Of a DNA stretch of 64,000 nt, positions 21,001 through 29,429 are shown one piece after another; the first letter of the stretch is position 1, and every line of letters begins with the position of its first letter. This DNA comes from Jaminaea rosea (Eukaryota; Basidiomycota; Exobasidiomycetes; Microstromatales). The DNA is taken from positions 620,001-684,000 of the forward strand of contig NW_020289980.1 of NCBI RefSeq assembly GCF_003144245.1. The letters run 5' to 3'. The notes under the pieces are model-generated. The model saw only the letters and a program-made list of their open reading frames with translations. It was not told the origin of the DNA and made no database searches. Made by a program: the position numbers and the translations under genes.

Positions 21001-21373
21001 TGCGCATCAGGCGAGCTACAACGCCCCATTCGTGGAGATCGTTGACCTTGACCGAAGGCGTCGTTGGTGTTGACGATCCATCCTTGTCGCTATTGTTGAT
21101 TGCCTTTGTGCTGGGTGGCTGAGGTTTGAGAGTCGGGATGCACGCCACTAGGATGGGCTTCGAGGCGTCTAGAGGTGGCGACGATGTCGAGTCATCGCTA
21201 GCCGGCTTGTTGTCCGTCGCCTGCAAGGCTGCTTTGAGGAGGGACAGCGAATGGGCGTAGGACAAGGGGATGGACAGGAGCAGCGAGGGATGCAGCACCA
21301 AAGGATAAGGAAGTGGCAACACCGGCAGGCGATTGGGAATCACCGGTGTCGAGTCGGGTGGCGATGACGACAT
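18038..21373 (-). CDS. Lon protease, peroxisomal type
   Basis: Single exon, 1,111 aa. Lon is an ATP-dependent serine protease that degrades damaged proteins. Visible parts are: an N-terminal substrate-binding domain starting RLPVLPLPYPLVLHPSLLLS; the Walker A loop GPPGTGKTS (about 646-653); the sensor and arginine-finger region LLDRTEVIQISGYTHDEK; and the protease domain with PKDGPSAG (catalytic Ser about 982) and IGGVKEK (catalytic Lys about 1023). The N-terminus is Pro-rich and carries no basic mitochondrial presequence. The protein ends GEMGRL. The last three residues, GRL, resemble a weak peroxisomal PTS1 signal, which together with the direct start on the Lon N domain points to the peroxisomal paralogue rather than mitochondrial Pim1. 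A disordered Gly/Asn/Ser insert near 345-430 is unusual. Localisation is inference. Confidence 0.93.
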   Translation of the reverse strand: MSSSPPDSTPVIPNRLPVLPLPYPLVLHPSLLLSIPLSYAHSLSLLKAALQATDNKPASDDSTSSPPLDASKPILVACIPTLKPQPPSTKAINNSDKDGSSTPTTPSVKVNDLHEWGVVARLMRMTRQPATETCILTVTGLARIRVDRWLSMRAPLTSTALDQARNITVPDVPVPLAACTTFSDDAVYPGAGSGPTSHREHIHALRVNAMELLDAIMSLHTTTGSAAVFGSTAIPLMPPALIRKIRTFVREARDSQAPQLADVLVGSLGGACEWADRLAILSEYEQWERVRHSARVLSIGAARVRLARDLLTSLAAPLNDSAKETLIRSQLEALLAQLAALNPNISAKITTSSGSFSINGSSSDNKPGSGVGGIIRIRAPNGKPSSSGDNGPRPLVRSGGNPFRSITGGGPPTGRGAPGGGGNDDNSEEEDEVAELTRKLEAAQLTPEARKVCDRELKRLARIPPQSVERGVLISYLEVMADLPWDRVSADLNKVKVPERNKQAAQQDGTARVTGHDTLTESASRQGASDEGIVARARRILDEDHFGMEKVKKRLVEYLAVLELKEAQAREKIEKEEQAKQQAGEQVDKSIKTIRPAHEDAAGTEMQSEGGEEENATPGSSNPEADMIRKVRRATSSDKGPILLLVGPPGTGKTSIARSLATALRRPFTRLSLGGVRDEASLRGHRRTYVGALPGEIVSSLRKVGVSDPVLLLDEVDKLGSGNGLHGDPSAAMLEVLDPEQNNSFTDHYIGCPIDLSRVLFIATANTLDTIPPPLLDRTEVIQISGYTHDEKVHIAKSYLVPKAIKAVGLKSEDVQLGDDVLLKIAMSYTREAGVRSLERCVATVVRGKAVEYAEHRKGQRDSYSPVVKVEDLRTYLGLETYEPEVAQRKARPGTATGLAYQGSGSGGLLFIETLLLPPGNGSLKLTGSLGDVIRESAQLALSWVQAHAHHLAITSSADAPFPKNDVHAHLPGGAIPKDGPSAGLAIACAFASLYTRTPIPPTVAMTGELSLRGLVLPIGGVKEKTLGAHRAGIKLCILPARNRKDVEHDVPENVKAEMEFRYVENVWQALQEVLGFPADEIWGGEDGGEGKGLDGERRRRWIEQGEMGRL

Positions 21374-21756
21374 GGCGGCTGTGGCCGGTGGGGATGATGT
21401 GGTTGTAGGGTTAGTCTAATCGGTGGTAGGGGTGCGTGGTAATATAGAGGACAAAGTGAAGAGGATGAGTGGCTGAGACACTCGCCGCCTCAACTGATTA
21501 GCACCTCGATGACAAGATGCCTCGCCCGCCGTCAACGCCCGGCCATCCGGCTCGCGGCGGCTTCCCCGCGCCCGCCATCTCAGCCGAGTCGCGAGAAGAG
21601 TGGAGAAATGGGCGGCAGCGCAGAGGCCACGCCGCCCCCGCGCCACGCTTACGAGTGCAGGGCCAGAGAGAGACGAGAGCCGCCTCGTTAAGCGTGTAGA
21701 TTACGACGATGCTTGGAGCAACTAGAATACAGTGCAGGGTGCAGACAATGCGATGC
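21374..21756. other. Lon upstream region and BRCT gene 3' flank
   Basis: About 380 bases between the Lon start and the stop of the minus-strand BRCT gene. Nothing specific is seen. Confidence 0.4.
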
Positions 21757-22965
21757 TCAACCTGAGCATCCTCTAGACGGTGCCTTGGCGATACTAGCCG
21801 CCTCTCTTCTCGCCAACTTCCTCCAATCGCCCGTCGCAGCGCTGAGGCCACTACTCGACGTCACCGTAGTAGCCGCCGCACCTGACGAGGCCAGCTTGGC
21901 CTGCTGCCCAGCAGAAGCCACAAAGGGCGTCGTTCCTTTGACCGGCTTCGTAATCCCACCCATCATCTCTCCAATTCCCCTTTGCGTCTCTGTCCCGTGC
22001 GAGTAGAGGTGCTCCGGCTTCCTCTTGCCAGCCTCAATTGAATCCAACACCCACTCCACCCGCACAAAGCGCTTTACTCTTCCCGCCTTGAGCTGAAGCA
22101 TCTCCTCGCGCTTCTTTGCGCTCAATTGCATCTCGCTGATCACATGCGTAGTACCGCCGTGAGGAAGAAAATGGACCTCACCGCCATGCAGGGTGATGAG
22201 TCGCATCAGGTCCTTGTTCCCAACGGACTCGCCCGTGTACCCATTGATGTACACTTTACAGCCCCGAAAGAGGTCCGACTGCTTGGCATGGTCCGTCAGT
22301 AGTTGGTGCCTGAGTTTGCGAGTGCGAGTAGCCCACCAACCCTCTGGTGCGCCAGAGGGGGTGGCCACACCTACGCGGTTGGCTACCTGGTGGCCCGTCG
22401 ACGAGGAATTGTAGTGCATCGTGCCGTGCCCTGTGGTAGAGTGAGTGATAGGATTGCGAGAGTCGGCCAGGGCAGTCTTGCTTGTGAGGGCGGTCAACTG
22501 GTCTTTCGAGCGAGAGGAGAAGAGGGATACAGGTGGTGGACGCATCGTCGAGGATGTTGATGCCTTCGCAGAGACGTCGTGAGCATCACGAGACGGTTCG
22601 GCGCCGTTGGCGTCGTGCTCTCCATCCTTTTGCTGAGCAGCCAGCTTGGCTAGGTAAGCTTGCCGCGGCCGTGAGGATGGGCGGCGTTTCAGAGGTGGCG
22701 CCGTTGAAACTGTATTCGCCTCCTCCTTGGGAGGCTCTACAATATTCGGCTGTTGCTTCGTCTCCTTCTCTCCGCAATCTGACGCCCTCTCTTTGCCCTT
22801 TCCCTCCTTCTGAGCCTCCTCTTCAGCCTTTCTCCTACTCCTCTCAAACCCAGCGTCCATGGCCCTCAAGATCTTTCTCGCCCTTAGCGGCGTCTTTGCC
22901 CTCGCGCCATGCGAGTAGCTAGATGATGACGAAGATGAGCTACATGAATTGAGTAGCGCCGCCAT
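21757..22965 (-). CDS. Single-BRCT protein of the Rev1 type, no polymerase domain
   Basis: Single exon of 402 aa. After a disordered, charged N-terminus (about 1-215), residues about 235-330 form a BRCT domain: LFRGCKVYINGYTG, then LMRLITLHGGEVHFL, then THVISEMQLSAKKRE, then VRVEWVLDSIEAGKR. The pattern, notably INGYTG and WVLDSI with a small residue at the helix start, is that of the Rev1 BRCT, which in yeast and animals tethers the translesion polymerase at stalled forks. No Y-family polymerase motifs follow. The C-terminal 70 residues are low-complexity. The start lies 65 bases from the boundary of the divergent gene's region. It may be a DNA-damage adaptor; function is inferred from the domain only. 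Confidence 0.8.
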   Translation of the reverse strand: MAALLNSCSSSSSSSSYSHGARAKTPLRARKILRAMDAGFERSRRKAEEEAQKEGKGKERASDCGEKETKQQPNIVEPPKEEANTVSTAPPLKRRPSSRPRQAYLAKLAAQQKDGEHDANGAEPSRDAHDVSAKASTSSTMRPPPVSLFSSRSKDQLTALTSKTALADSRNPITHSTTGHGTMHYNSSSTGHQVANRVGVATPSGAPEGWWATRTRKLRHQLLTDHAKQSDLFRGCKVYINGYTGESVGNKDLMRLITLHGGEVHFLPHGGTTHVISEMQLSAKKREEMLQLKAGRVKRFVRVEWVLDSIEAGKRKPEHLYSHGTETQRGIGEMMGGITKPVKGTTPFVASAGQQAKLASSGAAATTVTSSSGLSAATGDWRKLARREAASIAKAPSRGCSG

Positions 22966-23336
22966 CGGGCATTGCTGAATGAGTGCGTGAGAGATGAAGG
23001 GATGTTATTGAAGCTGCTAGGACCGTTGTTTTGGACATCTCGACGCCAGTCCGCCTTGCAGCAAAGGCCTGCAGCCAATTCTCTCAGTCCGCCTTCGAGT
23101 CGATCGCTCGCGTTGCTTTCAACTTGGGGCGTCGCGTGGGGTCAGGGCCAAATGCCGGTGGACCGAGCGAGCTTCGAAGGAGCATTGCCTTCTTTTCCTA
23201 TGCAAGCAAGCAATATCTCAAGGAGCTTTCTTGTATGCTCAGACGTCAGCTGGGCGCATTACTGTTACCCAAACCATCGATAAGGAAACCAATCTACATC
23301 CAGAGCTCCAACCACCTGCCTCCACGTCGCGCGACC
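22966..23336. promoter_or_regulatory. Divergent promoter, BRCT gene and DUF829 gene
   Basis: About 370 bases between the two divergent ATGs. A plus-strand frame extends upstream of the DUF829 start through this region, but its first codon is not ATG. Its composition changes before ATG 23337, so I treat it as leader. Confidence 0.4.
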
Positions 23337-24542
23337 ATGGCGACAACTTCGCAGCCTCAGCAACAGGCGGCGTCCTCTTCCAACAAGGACGACGCTTCCT
23401 CCTCCTCGCCTTTCATCCTCAATCCGCTCACACCCTCACTCCATATCTACCGTCCCCAACCTCAGCCCAAGAATGCTAAGCCCCCCTCGGGCGCCCTCAC
23501 CCTCACCAGTCCGACCGCCCCTCCCCGCATCATCCTCATCTTTGGCTGGATGAACGCCCCGCTGCGTCTCGTACAGAAATACGCTCAGCCATACAGCACT
23601 CTGTTCCCCTCGGCAACAGTCCTTGTACTCCTCTCCACTTCCAAGGGCTACTTCCGCGATCACGATGGGAGCATCGCGAAGCTCTGCTCCGTCCTTGGGG
23701 AGGAAGCGGGACGTATGGAAGGCCGAGAAAAGATGCGCGCAGAGATGCGCAAGGTCGAGGGAAAGAAGGAGGATATCACCCTGGACGGCGATGTACGGGC
23801 TACTGTTGCGGAAGCTGGGGAAGAAAAGCCCAAGCCGTTGGCACCAGCACCGAGGGGGATGATTATCCACTCTTTCTCAGACGGAGGAGCCTCGAACCTG
23901 TGCACCTTGCTCGACCAGCTGAAGCGCAGCAGTACGGTGACGGCAGGCCTTGCGGAGCACTTGGCCACGCGCGCATTGGTTCTGGACTCCTCCCCCTCGC
24001 TCGGCTCAGCCTGGACGGGGAGTGATGCCTTTACCCTTCCCTTGGGAAATCCAGCTACTCAGCCCTGGCTCGTCCGCCACGTCGTTAGGCGGCTGGCACG
24101 CGCCGTCATCTACGTGGTGATGCTGCTAGCGCGTTTCTGGGTGACCAAGGTGCGAGGTAGAAAGACGAGGGCAAGGAGGGTGAGGGAGGGGCTGAATGCA
24201 CCGACGAGTTGGGAATTGGATGATGGGACTGAGAAGGAAGGCAAGAAGGTGGAAGGCGTACCACCGCGCCTCTACCTCTACTCGCAGAGCGACGCGCTGG
24301 TACCATGGAGGGATGTAGAGGCGCATGCGAGAGAGCTAGACCCGAGCATTGAGCCGATTGATGCGGAAGGCGGCGGCAGCAGCGAGGAGAAGTCAGCAGA
24401 GTCCTCGTCGAAGGACGGCACTGAGCCGGATGCGGTTCGTCTGGTCCGCTGGAGGAATGCGCAGCACTGCGCGATCGTACGGCATGACCCGGAGGGCTAC
24501 TGGAAGCAGGTAGAGGCGTGGCTGAAAGAGACGCTGCGCTAA
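23337..24542 (+). CDS. DUF829/TMEM53-like alpha/beta hydrolase
   Basis: A 401-aa single-exon frame. The ATG at 23337 sits in the strong context ACCATGG. The core begins PRIILIFGWMNAPLRLVQKY, typical of the DUF829 (TMEM53, PaxU-like) family of alpha/beta-hydrolase folds. The nucleophile elbow is HSFSDGGASN (Ser near 180). An acid loop appears at YLYSQSDALVPWRD and the likely catalytic His lies in RNAQHCAIVRHDPE near the end, as in the family. A hydrophobic helix AVIYVVMLLARFWV (about 260-275) could be a membrane anchor. Substrates of fungal members are mostly unknown; some act in indole-diterpene clusters, but nothing here suggests such a cluster. Confidence 0.8.
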   Translation: MATTSQPQQQAASSSNKDDASSSSPFILNPLTPSLHIYRPQPQPKNAKPPSGALTLTSPTAPPRIILIFGWMNAPLRLVQKYAQPYSTLFPSATVLVLLSTSKGYFRDHDGSIAKLCSVLGEEAGRMEGREKMRAEMRKVEGKKEDITLDGDVRATVAEAGEEKPKPLAPAPRGMIIHSFSDGGASNLCTLLDQLKRSSTVTAGLAEHLATRALVLDSSPSLGSAWTGSDAFTLPLGNPATQPWLVRHVVRRLARAVIYVVMLLARFWVTKVRGRKTRARRVREGLNAPTSWELDDGTEKEGKKVEGVPPRLYLYSQSDALVPWRDVEAHARELDPSIEPIDAEGGGSSEEKSAESSSKDGTEPDAVRLVRWRNAQHCAIVRHDPEGYWKQVEAWLKETLR

Positions 24543-24703
24543 TTCCACGCCGAGAATGATGGATCATATTGCATGCCAGGTGGTAATGAGCGGATGCTGG
24601 TTTTGTTGGTCGTACAAGTACAATGGCCCCTTGAGGCGGGCTTGTAGTCTTATCTCGCTGTCCCTAGCCCCGTTTCTGTAATGTATCGTCCGCAGCCGAT
24701 CGC

Positions 24704-26365
24704 TCATCCATCAAACTCCTCGTCGAGAGAATCAATCGAGCCTTGCCTCGAGATGACGCGACGCGATTTGTTGCTGGCGTTGCCATGGCGAGAAGCGCTC
24801 TCATCTTCTTGCTCTTCACCATTCTCGACACGGCTACGACTGCGACTGCGGCTGCGACTTTGGCTCCGCTGACGACGGCTCGCGCTCGGTGCTCTGCTCT
24901 CGTCATCACTGTCTGGCGTCTGTTTCTGCTTGCGCTTGCGCCTGCCGCTGGCCACTAGGCCTTCGCCTTCGTCGCTTCTGTCTGCCGTCTCGTCGTCCTC
25001 GTTCTCATCGCCTGAATCAGACTCGGCGTAGTATGTCGACGGGAACGTGGAGTCCTCATCCAGTGGGGCGATCTGAGAGAAGCGCGGAGCGATGTCAGCA
25101 CGAACGCATCTTCGTCCTCCTCTCATTCTGCCAGTGCTCACCAAGAAGTCAAGGAAGCCATGCGATGCTTCCCCTGCCATCCCTCCTGCGCCGTTCCTGC
25201 CTGCCCTTCTCTGTTGCCTATTCGCACCAGCATCCTCAGCGCCCCCCGTCCCCTTGGGCATCATCAATTGCACACTCAACAAGCCCCTCTTCCTCGCCAC
25301 CCTCAAGCTACACCTCACGCTAGCCTGTAGCCCCTTGACCAAGTGGTACACGTGCGCCCAGCGATACCAGTGACTTGTGTGACGTTCGCATGTGAACTTC
25401 TCCAGCACGCTCCCAGTCGCGGAGGTGGTGCTTGCAGTGTTGTACGGGAACTCGACGTCTGAAGATCCGCCATTGGGACCTCCATCCCAAGTGAGTTTGA
25501 ACATTGCTTGGCCGGGGGGCAAGGAAGGGGCGGAGGACGCAGAAGAGGCGTTGGTGCGGGCGGATGAGGTGGGCTGCGATGCGCGCACACCGACTCGACT
25601 TTTTGACGCCGCTGATCTGTCTCCTACTGCGCCCGCTGATGGCTCGTAGCTATTCGTAAAAAGGAGCTGCACCTTCTCGCACGCCTTGACGTCTATCCCC
25701 TGCATGGCGTCGGCCAGGTGCTCGCTACTCATGATAGCCTGAGCTTGTGTCTCGTCGTGGTGGTACTCGAAGCCGAGTGGGATCGCCGACTCGAAGGTGG
25801 AGAGCTCACAGCGTGAAGTTGCGTTGGCCTCGGGGCTGAGAAGGAGGACCAGTGGAACGCCGGGCCCTCGCCATTGTAGGCGGAGGGAGACGGCCGAGGG
25901 GGCGCCGGGCAGGCCACCAAGACGCTGAGCAGCTTCGTCGCGGAGTGGGTGAAGACCATTGGTCGAAACTCCGGCTGTAGCTGCAGGCGGTCTGCCTGAA
26001 CCATGCGTGGACCCCGTGGCCACGCCGCTGAAGATCGTCAAGCATTCGAGGAGGGTGAGGAGACTGATGTCAAAGTCGATGGATGCTTCGTGCCCTTCCT
26101 CTTCTACTTCGTCGTCCTCCGCACTGTCTTGCGCTGACTCGGGCGGATTGAAGACAAAGGATTTGAATAGCCCCTCGGACACGTAAGCAACTGCCTGAAG
26201 AGAGCGTGCGAGCTCAGTCGTGACACGAATACCGGCATTGCTGATGGAGAAGTTGGCGACCGCCGCAAAGGAGATGGGACGCAGCAGCGAGATGAGAGCG
26301 CGTACGTCGCCCAGCTCTGCGCGCAAGACGTCAGGACGGCGTTGGGCTGACGCTGCCGTTGGCAT
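24704..26365 (-). CDS. RAD1: Rad1/Rec1 subunit of the 9-1-1 checkpoint clamp
   Basis: Two exons, 26365-25142 and 25072-24704, give 530 aa. The 69-nt intron is in frame, so an unspliced frame also reads through. The core starts LRAELGDVRALISLLRPISF and continues with FSISNAGIRVTTE, LARSLQAVAYVSEGLFKSF and FDISLLTLLECLTIFSG, the sliding-clamp fold of Rad1 (Rec1 in Ustilago maydis). With Rad9 and Hus1 it forms the clamp loaded at damaged DNA to activate the checkpoint kinase. Yeast and animal Rad1 are shorter. Here the C-terminus adds an acidic block (DSGDENEDDETADRSDEGE), a basic RRKRKQKQ and an alternating SR stretch SRSRSRSRSR. An extended tail is also what I recall for the Ustilago protein. 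The start is the first ATG directly before the clamp fold. Confidence 0.85.
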   Translation of the reverse strand: MPTAASAQRRPDVLRAELGDVRALISLLRPISFAAVANFSISNAGIRVTTELARSLQAVAYVSEGLFKSFVFNPPESAQDSAEDDEVEEEGHEASIDFDISLLTLLECLTIFSGVATGSTHGSGRPPAATAGVSTNGLHPLRDEAAQRLGGLPGAPSAVSLRLQWRGPGVPLVLLLSPEANATSRCELSTFESAIPLGFEYHHDETQAQAIMSSEHLADAMQGIDVKACEKVQLLFTNSYEPSAGAVGDRSAASKSRVGVRASQPTSSARTNASSASSAPSLPPGQAMFKLTWDGGPNGGSSDVEFPYNTASTTSATGSVLEKFTCERHTSHWYRWAHVYHLVKGLQASVRCSLRVARKRGLLSVQLMMPKGTGGAEDAGANRQQRRAGRNGAGGMAGEASHGFLDFLVSTGRMRGGRRCVRADIAPRFSQIAPLDEDSTFPSTYYAESDSGDENEDDETADRSDEGEGLVASGRRKRKQKQTPDSDDESRAPSASRRQRSQSRSRSRSRSRVENGEEQEDESASRHGNASNKSRRVISRQGSIDSLDEEFDG

Positions 26366-26627
26366 GGCTAGCCGCGGTGCAGGATCGAGAAGTGGACTGC
26401 TGAATCCGTAAGGAAAGAAGGCAAACCGGAGGAAACGCGGACCGAGCACTTTGTGGCCCGAGCGAAGTACGCGACCCTACTTCCGTCATCGCGTGGCTGG
26501 CCGATGGGTCTGCCTCGAGAAAATTGGCTCGAGGCGGGGCGAAGCGGAGGAGCTGCGAAATGCGAGCGACGAGCAACCAGCCAACCAACTTTTGCTTCGA
26601 ATCTTGATCATCAATTGGCAAACCACC
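26366..26627. promoter_or_regulatory. Short divergent promoter, Rad1 and Cox10
   Basis: Only 262 bases separate the two start codons, so the transcripts must share control sequence. No clear box was identified. Confidence 0.45.
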
Positions 26628-29123
26628 ATGGCCTCGAGCGCGGCGATGAACGTCGCAAAGGCGTCTACGCCCTCAGCAGCCAGAGTCGCCACGGTGGCAA
26701 AGCCATGGTCGGTCACAAGCGGCGTCTACAGCCACCCGACCCTCTCGCCTACCTTCTTCGACACAGCTGCGCTTGCTTCGTCATCGAGGAGCAGGCTGCC
26801 TGGCCCTCAAGTCGCTACCTCTTCGCCCGCAAGCTACGACCGCTTCACTCCCTCATACCCATTGCGATCATCACAACCGTCTTCCTCCTCACCGTCACCC
26901 CATGGCAGCAACTCGATCTCGGACCATGAATTCAACGTCCGCCTCTCCCGAGCGGTCTCCCTCCTCCGAGCAACGCTGAGCGACTTCATGCGCATCGGTT
27001 TGGTAGACTACGACACATCACACGTCTCCTCGTCTTCTTCATCCTCCGGTCTCGGCATCCCTGCACTCGACCGTCTAGGTCTAGGCGCGATCCTCGAGGC
27101 TTTCGGAGCTCGCTCATCTGCGAAAGCCAAGGCGAGGTCAGAACTGCCAACGCAGCATGGCGCGGACGATGCAGACTGTCCTGTTTATCACCCGAATATC
27201 GTCTTCAAATTCAGGCCGCCCTCGGCATCACTGCCCAACGATAGCGGTAGTGCGGACGCGGGGCTTGTCACCTTTTCCGGCCGGGCCATGTACTTTGGCT
27301 CAGCTCACGTCTTGCGGATGGCACTGAGCGCCCTCTTCTCGCAAACGAGCATCAATCTCGAGCGGGCTCACCTGAACAAGCCGGGAGACGGCTGCACGGC
27401 TGGCAGGGAGGACGCATCGCTCGTGCTGCGCATGACGTTTAACGGCGTAGTGCGAGTTACGCAGCAGGTGCACGAGTACACCGTAGTCTTCAAGTATCGC
27501 TTCGACCCAGAGACGGGCATGATCGTGCAGCACACCGTCGACAGGATTGAGCCTGCGCCGGGCAAGAAGATCTATGCAGGGCTAGCAGCAGCATTTGCGA
27601 GGTTGGCGGGATTGCAGCCGGGAGTAGCGGAGGGAGTGAGAAATCCGGCGCCGTACTGTGTGGGAAGGGTGGGCGTGAGGGCGAGCACAGCGGCACCTGC
27701 TTTTGCGCTGCTGCCGAGGGCGAGCGCAGCATCATCCAGGCCGATCTCTCATGCCGCTTTCATCGAAAGGCAGAGAAGACGGCGTGGGTATGCAACGCAA
27801 TCGAGGCGGAGCGACGCACCAGCGCACACGCCTGCCGCCAAGGGGCAGCATCGAGACGCTGCGGCTGCGACGACGGCTGCTGCTCCCAGTGAGTCCACTC
27901 AGCCGTCGTCCTCCTTCTTCTCGACGCCGACTGGTGCGAATGACATGCCTGGCCCCTCGCTGTCCTCCTTTCTCTGGCCTTGGGGCGGTGCAAAGGCATT
28001 GGAGTCCTCGCTGTCGTCGCGGCAACAGCGCTGGGCCCCTTCATCAGACGACCCAACACAGGTCGCCTACTCGCCCTCAGGCCCTTGGATGCACGATCGC
28101 CTGCCCTCCAGTCCCACCTCTCTCGCAACATATCGCCCGGCCCCTTCGCCGAGCCTGACCCGCATCATTGCCGGCCTCTCCAAGGCTCGTCTCACCTTTC
28201 TCGTCACTCTATCTGGCATGGCAGGGTACGCTCTCTGCCCCGCCACGCTAGCTGCCGCGACCACGAGCGGCGTAGGATCAGGGGTCACCACACTGCTCCT
28301 CCTCACAGCGGGCACGGCTCTCTGCTCCGCTTCAGCCAACGCGATCAATCAGTTGCGCGAGGTACCCTACGATGCGCAGATGCAGCGCACGCGCGGTCGC
28401 CTCTTACCGTCACGAAGCGTCACTCCTCTCCTGGCGGCCAGCTTCGCCACATCAAGCGCAGTGGGAGGCGTGGCGACCCTCTCCCTCCTCTCTCCCACGA
28501 CTGCCGCCCTCGGTGCAGCGAACATTGTCCTCTACTCCTTCATCTACACACCCATGAAGCGCACCAGCATCTTCAACACTTGGCTAGGCGCCGTAGTTGG
28601 GGCTTTACCCCCACTGATGGGCTGGTCAGCCTGCACTGGTGGGCAACTCTTCGACGTCTTCGGCGCAGACGCTCCGGCATGGGTGCTCGCTGTCGTCCTG
28701 TATTGTTGGCAATTCCCGCACTTCAATGCACTCGCGCACAACTTGGCGCCAGAGTATGCGAGGGGAGGGTACAGGATGATGAGCGTTCTCAACCCTGCGC
28801 TGAACAGGAGAGTGGCATTGCGTCATTCGATTGCCCTGCTCCCGATCTGCGGGCTCGCCCTGCCGCTGAGCGGGGCCGTCTACCCCTTGGCGTACGCCGT
28901 TTTGAGCCTGCCGCCTAACCTGGCCTTTCTGGCAGCTACGTGGCGCTTCTGGAGTAAAGGGGACGAGGGGAGTGCGAGGCGCTGTTTTTGGGTCAGTCTT
29001 GTGCATCTTCCCGCGGTCATGATCTTGGCGATGGGTTGCAAGAGGGGGTTGTGGGATTGGGTGTGGGGGGAAGAGCAGCGAGAGGAGGGAGAACAGGCGG
29101 GGGATGGGCGGGGAAAGGAGTAA
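26628..29123 (+). CDS. COX10: Cox10 (protoheme IX farnesyltransferase) with extra N-terminal NTF2-like domain
   Basis: Single uninterrupted frame of 831 aa. The C-terminal third is a UbiA prenyltransferase: LSKARLTFLVTLSGMAGYAL (about 517), the first Asp motif region NQLREVPYDAQMQRTRGRLL (about 570-590), YTPMKRTSIFNTWLGAVVGA, and WQFPHFNALAHNLAPEYARG. Cox10 makes heme O from protoheme and farnesyl-PP in the inner mitochondrial membrane for cytochrome oxidase. The first 380 residues are not part of Cox10. After a presequence-like start (MASSAAMNVAKASTPSAARV) residues about 105-330 resemble an NTF2-like/DUF2358 fold: VYHPNIVFKFRPP, ALFSQTSINLERAHL, YTVVFKYRFDPETGMIV. At about 370-390, just before the Cox10 part, PISHAAFIERQRRRRGYATQ has the look of a second mitochondrial presequence with cleavage site. 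The start is the first ATG, context ACCATGG. Confidence 0.88.
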   Translation: MASSAAMNVAKASTPSAARVATVAKPWSVTSGVYSHPTLSPTFFDTAALASSSRSRLPGPQVATSSPASYDRFTPSYPLRSSQPSSSSPSPHGSNSISDHEFNVRLSRAVSLLRATLSDFMRIGLVDYDTSHVSSSSSSSGLGIPALDRLGLGAILEAFGARSSAKAKARSELPTQHGADDADCPVYHPNIVFKFRPPSASLPNDSGSADAGLVTFSGRAMYFGSAHVLRMALSALFSQTSINLERAHLNKPGDGCTAGREDASLVLRMTFNGVVRVTQQVHEYTVVFKYRFDPETGMIVQHTVDRIEPAPGKKIYAGLAAAFARLAGLQPGVAEGVRNPAPYCVGRVGVRASTAAPAFALLPRASAASSRPISHAAFIERQRRRRGYATQSRRSDAPAHTPAAKGQHRDAAAATTAAAPSESTQPSSSFFSTPTGANDMPGPSLSSFLWPWGGAKALESSLSSRQQRWAPSSDDPTQVAYSPSGPWMHDRLPSSPTSLATYRPAPSPSLTRIIAGLSKARLTFLVTLSGMAGYALCPATLAAATTSGVGSGVTTLLLLTAGTALCSASANAINQLREVPYDAQMQRTRGRLLPSRSVTPLLAASFATSSAVGGVATLSLLSPTTAALGAANIVLYSFIYTPMKRTSIFNTWLGAVVGALPPLMGWSACTGGQLFDVFGADAPAWVLAVVLYCWQFPHFNALAHNLAPEYARGGYRMMSVLNPALNRRVALRHSIALLPICGLALPLSGAVYPLAYAVLSLPPNLAFLAATWRFWSKGDEGSARRCFWVSLVHLPAVMILAMGCKRGLWDWVWGEEQREEGEQAGDGRGKE

Positions 29124-29429
29124 AATCGGAGCACAGCGCGGATTGTCTTGACTTAGTCTGAGATGATACTCTCAATCATACCACTACTTGCGAGTCAGTC
29201 TCTGAAGCAGCGAGTGAGTCCCGGTGTCAGATGGTCGCAGGCTGTGAATTGGTGAAGGGCTAGTAAGGGGGATCAGAAAGGAAAGGGAAGTGGTGTGAGG
29301 CCAGAGGCGCTCCTTCGACAATGATCCGCCTTGCCTGTCCATCTCCCAACGCCTTGTCATGTCCACGCATCACCTGCACCTCCCACAACTGCTGCATTCG
29401 TTTTGAGAAAGGGCCGCCATTCGAGTCGA
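29124..29429. other. Convergent 3' region, Cox10 and calmodulin
   Basis: About 300 bases holding the 3' flanks of both genes. No separate gene is seen. Confidence 0.5.

Noticed and set aside
23031-23336. N-terminal extension of the DUF829 frame
   Set aside because: It begins at a TTG codon, lacks family similarity and precedes a strong ACCATGG start at 23337.
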